A stretch of DNA of 58,254 bases from assembly GCA_964430275.1 (NCBI GenBank), contig CAYSGF010000215.1, forward strand, positions 1 to 58,254, in the 5' to 3' direction. This document shows, one piece after another, positions 53,884-58,254 of this stretch. Position numbers and translations under genes: made by a program. The stretch comes from DASTYK01 sp964430275. Lineage in GTDB: Bacteria > Gemmatimonadota > Gemmatimonadetes > Longimicrobiales > RSA9. Each line of letters starts with the position of its first letter. Position 1 is the first letter of the stretch. The notes under the pieces were generated by a model, which worked only from the letters and a program-made list of their open reading frames with translations, was not told the DNA's origin and did no database searches.

Positions 53884-55012
53884 GCACGCTCGGCCCGCGA
53901 GCTGGCGGAGCAGCACTGGCGGGGACGGCAGTCCAATGCCGGACGAGCAGGGACTCGGGTTTCGCCTGATGAAGCACCTCCTGCGCGTGCCCCTCTTCTA
54001 CAAGATCCTGGTTGCGAATGCGGTCATCGTGGCGCTCGTCGCACTCGCGCTCGTGATTGCCGTGCACCGGGAGCTGGGCACGGATGTCGTCGCCGGAACC
54101 ATCCTCATCGTCGCGCTCGTTGGCCTGCTGCTCAGCCTGCTGGTGAATGCCGTCATCGTGCGCTTCGCGCTGCTGCCGCTCGAACGGCTCGAGCAGACCG
54201 CAGCCCGCGTGCACGCGGGCATCGACGATGCGCGCGCCCTGCCGACACCGCTCGCCGACCGCGAGTTGGCTCGCCTCATCGCCACGTTCAACGACATGCT
54301 GGATCGGACGGCCGCGCAGCGCCGGCGCCTGCGTGAAGTGAACATTCGCGCGCTCGCTGCGGCCGAGGATGAGCGCAAGCGGATCGCCCGCGAGCTGCAC
54401 GACGGCACCGCGCAGACCCTTGCCGCGCTGCGGGTCCGACTCCGCCTCGCCCGTACGTCTCCGGATGCGGAGGCCCGAAACCGCATCCTCGAGGAGATCT
54501 CCGACGAGATCGGCGCCGCGATCGACGAGGTGCGCCGCATGGCGCGCGGGCTGCGGCCGCCGGCCCTCGACATGCTCGGACTCGCGCCCGCGATCGAATC
54601 GCACGCGCGGATCATGGCCGAAGCCGGCGGCCTGCGGCTGGTGCTGGACGTCGACGCGCACGAGCGCGCGCTCGCGTCCGAGGCCGAGCTGGCCGTGTAC
54701 CGGATCGTCCAGGAGTCGCTGTCCAATGTCGTGCGGCATGCCGGTGCGGAAACGGTGCGCGTAGCACTGGGGCGAAGGGGCGACATGGTCGAGGCCGTCA
54801 TCGAGGATGACGGCAGCGGTTTCACCCTCGAGCGCACCCAGTCCGACAGCGGCCGCGGCCTCGGCCTGTTCGGCATGCAGGAGCGCGCATCGTATGTTGG
54901 TGGCGTGGTAGATATCGATTCCCAGCCAGGACGCGGCACACGCATCTGCGTGCGCGTCCCCATTGCGGAGAGCGAGCGTGGCACCGGATACGATTCGAAT
55001 CCTGCTCTGTGA
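53876..55012 (+). CDS. NarL-type sensor histidine kinase
   Basis: 378 residues from ATG 53876; Met at 53936 or 53969 may be the real start, the latter just before the first TM. Two TM segments (ILVANAVIVALVALALVIAV; GTILIVALVGLLLSLLVNAVIV), a HAMP-like linker, then the HisKA_3 H-box ERKRIARELHDGTAQTLAAL, and a HATPase with N-box VQESLSNVVRHAGA and DDGSGFTLE. No large sensory domain is present, so the signal may be read in the membrane. Overlaps the response-regulator gene by 35 bp. Confidence 0.93.
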   Translation: MTEHARPASWRSSTGGDGSPMPDEQGLGFRLMKHLLRVPLFYKILVANAVIVALVALALVIAVHRELGTDVVAGTILIVALVGLLLSLLVNAVIVRFALLPLERLEQTAARVHAGIDDARALPTPLADRELARLIATFNDMLDRTAAQRRRLREVNIRALAAAEDERKRIARELHDGTAQTLAALRVRLRLARTSPDAEARNRILEEISDEIGAAIDEVRRMARGLRPPALDMLGLAPAIESHARIMAEAGGLRLVLDVDAHERALASEAELAVYRIVQESLSNVVRHAGAETVRVALGRRGDMVEAVIEDDGSGFTLERTQSDSGRGLGLFGMQERASYVGGVVDIDSQPGRGTRICVRVPIAESERGTGYDSNPAL

Positions 55013-55637
55013 CGACCATGTCGTGCTGCGGGCAGGCCTGAAAGCGCTGCTCGAGAACGAGGTCGATTTCGTCGTCGTCGGTGAGGCCGCGACCGGCGAG
55101 GAGGCCCTGGAGCGGTGCGAGCTGCTCAAGCCGGACGTCGTGGTCATGGACCTGTCCATGCCGGGTATGGGCGGCCTCGAGGCGACTCGCCAGATCGCCG
55201 CGCAGGGCGATTCCAGAGTGCTCGTCCTCACCATGCACGCCGAGGACGAATACCTGCTCGCCGTCCTCGAGGCCGGTGGCAGTGGTTACGTTCAGAAAAC
55301 CTCAGCCGATGAAGACCTGATCAGTGCGATTCGGACCGTGGCCCGTGACGAGGTGTTCCTCTACCCGAACGCCGCGAAGCTGCTGCTTCAGGGGTTCCGC
55401 GTGAAGAAGGAGGAGGCCGCGCACGATCCGCTGCAGAAACTCACCGAGCGCGAGCGCGACGTCATGGCCATGACCGCCGAGGGCTTCAGCTCCAGCGAGA
55501 TCGGCGAGAAGCTCTTCATCTCCCCCAAGACGGTCGACACCTACCGCTCCCGCATCATGGAGAAGCTCGGTCTGCACCACCGCTCGGAGCTCGTGAGGTT
55601 CGCGCTGAATGCGGGGTTGTTGAAGCCGGAGAAATGA
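54978..55637 (+). CDS. NarL/LuxR-family response regulator
   Basis: 219 residues from GTG 54978, which has GCGGAGAG 4-5 bp upstream; TTG 54963 is the alternative. The receiver domain (ILLCDDHVVLRAGL; phospho-acceptor in VVMDLSMPGMGG) is joined to a LuxR-type HTH (LTERERDVMAMTAEGFSSSEIGEKLFISPKTVDTYRSRIMEKL). Forms a two-component system with the overlapping kinase. Its stop TGA is the first unit of the TGAATGAA repeat. Confidence 0.95.
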   Translation: MAPDTIRILLCDDHVVLRAGLKALLENEVDFVVVGEAATGEEALERCELLKPDVVVMDLSMPGMGGLEATRQIAAQGDSRVLVLTMHAEDEYLLAVLEAGGSGYVQKTSADEDLISAIRTVARDEVFLYPNAAKLLLQGFRVKKEEAAHDPLQKLTERERDVMAMTAEGFSSSEIGEKLFISPKTVDTYRSRIMEKLGLHHRSELVRFALNAGLLKPEK

Positions 55638-55740
55638 ATGAATGAATTGATGAATGGATGAATGAATGCATCACCGGGAGCGTCCGGTTACCCGGCACAC
55701 ACCGATTCACGCACTCATCCATTCATGCATTCATCCATTC
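55635..55740. repeat. TGAATGAA/TGAATGGA-arm inverted repeat between convergent genes
   Basis: Left array 55635-55668 and right array around 55711-55740 are mutually inverted: the 13-mer GAATGGATGAATG at 55652-55664 is exactly complemented at 55728-55740. The core holds CCGGG (55674-55678) / CCCGG (55691-55695). The stop codons of both flanking genes fall in the arrays. Same architecture as 17985-18123. Confidence 0.8.
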
Positions 55741-57587
55741 CTGGAGGCGCGCAGTGCGTTCAGGATCACTGCCACGTCGATGCCTTCCTGCGCGAGTGCA
55801 CCGGCGGTGGGGGGCAGGAGGCCGGCGGCGGCGAAGAGCATGCCGAGAAAGCTCAGGCCGAGCCCGACGATGATGCTCTGACGGGCGATGCGGAGGGTCC
55901 GGCGCGAGATGCGCAGAGCGTCGGCGATGCGTGTGGGATCATCGGCGAGCAGGACGATGTCGGCGGCTTCGGCGCTGACGCCGCCGCCGTGCGCGGCGAG
56001 TGCGATGCCGACGGTCGCGGTGCCCAGAGCGGGTGCATCGTTCGTCCCGTCTCCGACCATCAGTACGCGGCTGCCCGTGCGCATCAGCTCTGCCACCACC
56101 TCGACCTTGTCCTCCGGCAGCAGGTCCCCGCGGACCTCGTCGATGCCGAGCCGTTCTGCCACGGCACGGGCCTGGCCCTCGTGATCGCCGGACACGATGA
56201 GGGTTCGGCGGACGCCGAGCCGGTCCAGGTCGCGGAAGAACTGCTCCAGCCCCGGCCGTACCACGTCGTCGAACACGATGATGCCGGCGGGCGCGCCGTC
56301 GATGGCGATCCAGGCGCGCATGCCCGCGCCCGGATCGATACGCGCGAGGGGTGCGCTGGCGGGGGCGCGCTCCTGTACGTACGAGGGTGCGCCGATCACG
56401 ATCCGCTGCGCTTCGACAATGCCTTCGATCCCGCGACCCGCGCTCTCCCGTACATCACTCGCGCTGGGCAGCGGCTCGCCGGGCAGCAGGGCGGCGTCCG
56501 TGATGGCGCGGCCGAGCAGGTGGCCGGATCGCAGCTCGAGTGCGCCGGCGAGACGCAGAAGCTCCGGCGGCTGCGTGCCATCCGCGGAGAGCACCTGCGT
56601 CACGCGCGGGACGCCGACCGTCAGGGTGCCGGTCTTGTCGAAGACGGCGACGTCGACCGTCGCGAGCTGTTCGATCGCACCGCCCGTACGCGCGACGATC
56701 TGCCGCTGCGCCAGGCGGTTGACGCCGCCGATGATCGCGACCGGTGTCGCGAGAATGAGCGGACATGGGGTCGCCACCACGAGCACGGCCAGGATGCGCA
56801 GCGGATCGCCGCTCAGGGCGTATGCGACGGCGCACACCACGAGGGTCAGCGGCGTGAACCAGATTGCGTAGCGGTCAGCGATCCGCTGCAGCGGCGCTTT
56901 GCTTTCCTGCGCCCGGCGTACGAGCTCGACGATGCGCGCATACTGGCTCTCCGTGGCGGGTCGTTGCGCCTGGACGGTGAGCGGTGCTTCGCCGTTCGCG
57001 AACCCCGAGAGCAGCATGGTGCCCGCCACGGCGGTACGCGGCAGGGGCTCACCGGTGATGCGTGCCGTGTCGACGTGCGAACGGCCGTCGATGACGATGC
57101 TGTCGCACGGCACGAGCTCGCCGGGCCGCACGAGCAGCGTGTCACCGGGTCGGACTTCGTCGGCATCGATATCCTCGACCCGACCGTTCTCGAAGCGATG
57201 GGCCTGGCGCGGTGCTGCGTCCTCGAGCTCGCGCACGGCACGCGATGCGCGTCCCGCAGCATAGCGCTCGAGCGCTTCGCCGCCGGTCTGCATGAGCACC
57301 ACGATGAGGCCGGGCAGCGGGTGCTGCAGCACGGCAGCCGTCAGGATGGACAGCGTCGCGACCAGGTCGGCCGCGAACTGCCCGTGCAGCGCGCCCCGCG
57401 CAGTGCCATACACAACGGGCGCGCCGGCTACGACCAGGCCCGCGAACCAGACGACGTGGGCGCCATCGGGAGAGTCGATCAGGCGCAGGAATACGCCGAC
57501 CGCCAGGAACGCAAAGGCGAGCGCGGGCAGCGCCCCCGCCCGCGCCCGGCAGCCAAGTGTGGACGCAGTCAAGCCCGAAGATACCAC
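55731..57587 (-). CDS. Heavy-metal P1B-type ATPase with TPC intramembrane motif
   Basis: 618 residues, no N-terminal metal-binding domain. Core motifs: ITGEPLP (TGE), DKTGTLT (317-323), GDGTNDAPAL. The TM metal-site motif is Thr273-Pro-Cys275 (VATPCPLI) instead of CPC, and the usual HP motif reads His356-Leu (SGHLLGRAI). TPC-type pumps in the family (Nia-like, P1B-5) are linked to Ni or Fe export, but the hemerythrin tail of those is absent, so substrate is only inference. The universal stress protein gene lies 45 bp upstream on the same strand. The last codons and stop fall in the repeat array. Confidence 0.9.
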   Translation of the reverse strand: MVSSGLTASTLGCRARAGALPALAFAFLAVGVFLRLIDSPDGAHVVWFAGLVVAGAPVVYGTARGALHGQFAADLVATLSILTAAVLQHPLPGLIVVLMQTGGEALERYAAGRASRAVRELEDAAPRQAHRFENGRVEDIDADEVRPGDTLLVRPGELVPCDSIVIDGRSHVDTARITGEPLPRTAVAGTMLLSGFANGEAPLTVQAQRPATESQYARIVELVRRAQESKAPLQRIADRYAIWFTPLTLVVCAVAYALSGDPLRILAVLVVATPCPLILATPVAIIGGVNRLAQRQIVARTGGAIEQLATVDVAVFDKTGTLTVGVPRVTQVLSADGTQPPELLRLAGALELRSGHLLGRAITDAALLPGEPLPSASDVRESAGRGIEGIVEAQRIVIGAPSYVQERAPASAPLARIDPGAGMRAWIAIDGAPAGIIVFDDVVRPGLEQFFRDLDRLGVRRTLIVSGDHEGQARAVAERLGIDEVRGDLLPEDKVEVVAELMRTGSRVLMVGDGTNDAPALGTATVGIALAAHGGGVSAEAADIVLLADDPTRIADALRISRRTLRIARQSIIVGLGLSFLGMLFAAAGLLPPTAGALAQEGIDVAVILNALRASRNG

Positions 57588-57632
57588 CCCTGTCGAGCGG
57601 TGCGCAGCACGCGCCTCACCGCACGGTGCCGA

Positions 57633-58254
57633 TCACACGCTCATGAACTCGAGCGCGCCCTCACCTTCCGCTGTCCGGGCACGGCCGGTCGACGGCGGCG
57701 GCCGGTAGAGCAGTACGGGCATGAGCGTGCCGCGCACGACCTTGTCCGCCACACTGCCAAGCGCGACACGTGACCAGCCGCCGCGGCCGTGCGTCGCCAG
57801 TGCAATCAGGTCCACACCGTGCAGGGCCGCATACTCGAGGATGGCCACTGCCGGCGCACTGTGGACGAGTACAGCGACGTCGACCTGCAACCCGCGCGTG
57901 CGCAGATCCCCCGCAATCTCTTCGAGATGCCGAAGCGCTCGCGTCCGCTCACCGTCGAGTTCCCCCGACGCCACGCGCTCCGGCGAGACGGATTGCAGCA
58001 CCGTAATGCGCGCATGCGAGAGCTGCGCGATCGCCAGTGCCGGACCCAGGATCCCCTCCGAGAGCTCTGATCCGTCGAGCGGAACCAGCACGTGCCGTGT
58101 GCGTGGCTCGCATGCGAGCTCCGCGTCCTCCCCGCGCGGCCGTACGAGCAGCACCGGCACACTCGTGCGCCGCACCACCGCATCCGCCACACTCCCCAAC
58201 CACGCGCGGTTGATGCCGCCGCGCCCGTGCGTCGTCATCACGATCAGGTCGGCG
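57633..58254 (-). CDS. Universal stress protein (UspA family), 5' partial
   Basis: The frame is open to the window end, so the N-terminus is missing. What is visible is the end of one Usp domain (ADLIVMTTHGRGG and SVADAVVRRTSVPVLLVRP) plus a complete second domain (HVLVPLDGSELSE, VDLIALATHGRGGWSRVALGSVADKVV, the GxGx9G-type ATP-binding loop, then MPVLLYRPP). A tandem-domain Usp is therefore likely. Shares the strand with the P-type ATPase. Confidence 0.9.
   Translation of the reverse strand, partial: ADLIVMTTHGRGGINRAWLGSVADAVVRRTSVPVLLVRPRGEDAELACEPRTRHVLVPLDGSELSEGILGPALAIAQLSHARITVLQSVSPERVASGELDGERTRALRHLEEIAGDLRTRGLQVDVAVLVHSAPAVAILEYAALHGVDLIALATHGRGGWSRVALGSVADKVVRGTLMPVLLYRPPPSTGRARTAEGEGALEFMSV

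Overview
The window is about 58 kb of very GC-rich, gene-dense bacterial DNA with diderm features: a TolC-type outer-membrane channel, an outer-membrane beta-barrel candidate, many lipoprotein or Sec signals, and a YafK-type L,D-transpeptidase. The duplicated-type FtsX permease (ADOP class), LVIVD-repeat protein, paired amidohydrolase-like proteins with lost metal ligands, and two DUF4159 proteins beside MoxR/DUF58/BatA genes together suggest Gemmatimonadota or a close relative (inference; no marker gene such as rRNA is present). No rRNA, tRNA, CRISPR array, transposase or phage gene was seen.

Layout. 1-1.9 kb: 5'-truncated nicotinamidase overlapping ispG. 1.9-5.0 kb (minus): three envelope genes (lipoprotein, outer-membrane barrel, TIM-barrel-like lipoprotein with a coiled-coil stalk). 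5.4-11.7 kb: a four-gene TolC / HlyD-MacA adaptor / ABC ATPase / ADOP permease exporter. 11.9-17.4 kb: a phytol/dolichol-kinase-like membrane protein, a histidine-kinase-like protein lacking its phospho-acceptor His, an L,D-transpeptidase, and a PAS-GGDEF-EAL c-di-GMP protein. 17.6-24.2 kb: SlyD-type PPIase, a minus-strand three-gene unit (Tat-like secreted protein, multicopper oxidase, LVIVD propeller), DinB-like protein, S10 peptidase. 24.3-28.9 kb: small secreted or membrane proteins, TerC, carbonic anhydrase, a stand-alone NFACT-R protein. 29.0-35.7 kb: amidohydrolase pair, YbjQ, hybrid histidine kinase. 36.2-51.7 kb: a co-directional, mostly overlapping ten-gene cluster: DUF4159, VWA/GATase-like membrane protein, caspase-fold protein, TPR-metallopeptidase, second DUF4159, MoxR ATPase, DUF58, BatA-like, DUF4175-like coiled-coil protein, YceI. 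52.4-58.3 kb: TPR protein, endonuclease IV, NarL-type two-component pair, a heavy-metal P-type ATPase and a truncated universal stress protein.

The 36.2-51.1 kb cluster is the best candidate for an undescribed system. It combines a MoxR chaperone with three VWA-type proteins and two GATase-like DUF4159 proteins. It also carries a legumain/caspase-fold protein whose catalytic Cys reads as Ser, and a periplasmic HEIGH metallopeptidase. Stop/start overlaps imply coupled translation and a stoichiometric envelope machine.

A second theme is non-coding. At several gene boundaries, short AT-rich tandem repeats (TGAATGAA or TTGGTGAA units) occur, usually as inverted arms around a short core. In three cases the repeat supplies the stop codon of a flanking gene, and in one case apparently a start codon. 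A separate GC-rich locus at 51.7-52.3 kb has 63-bp near-perfect inverted arms around a degenerate 24-bp tandem array. These look like a family of boundary elements unlike the surrounding sequence.
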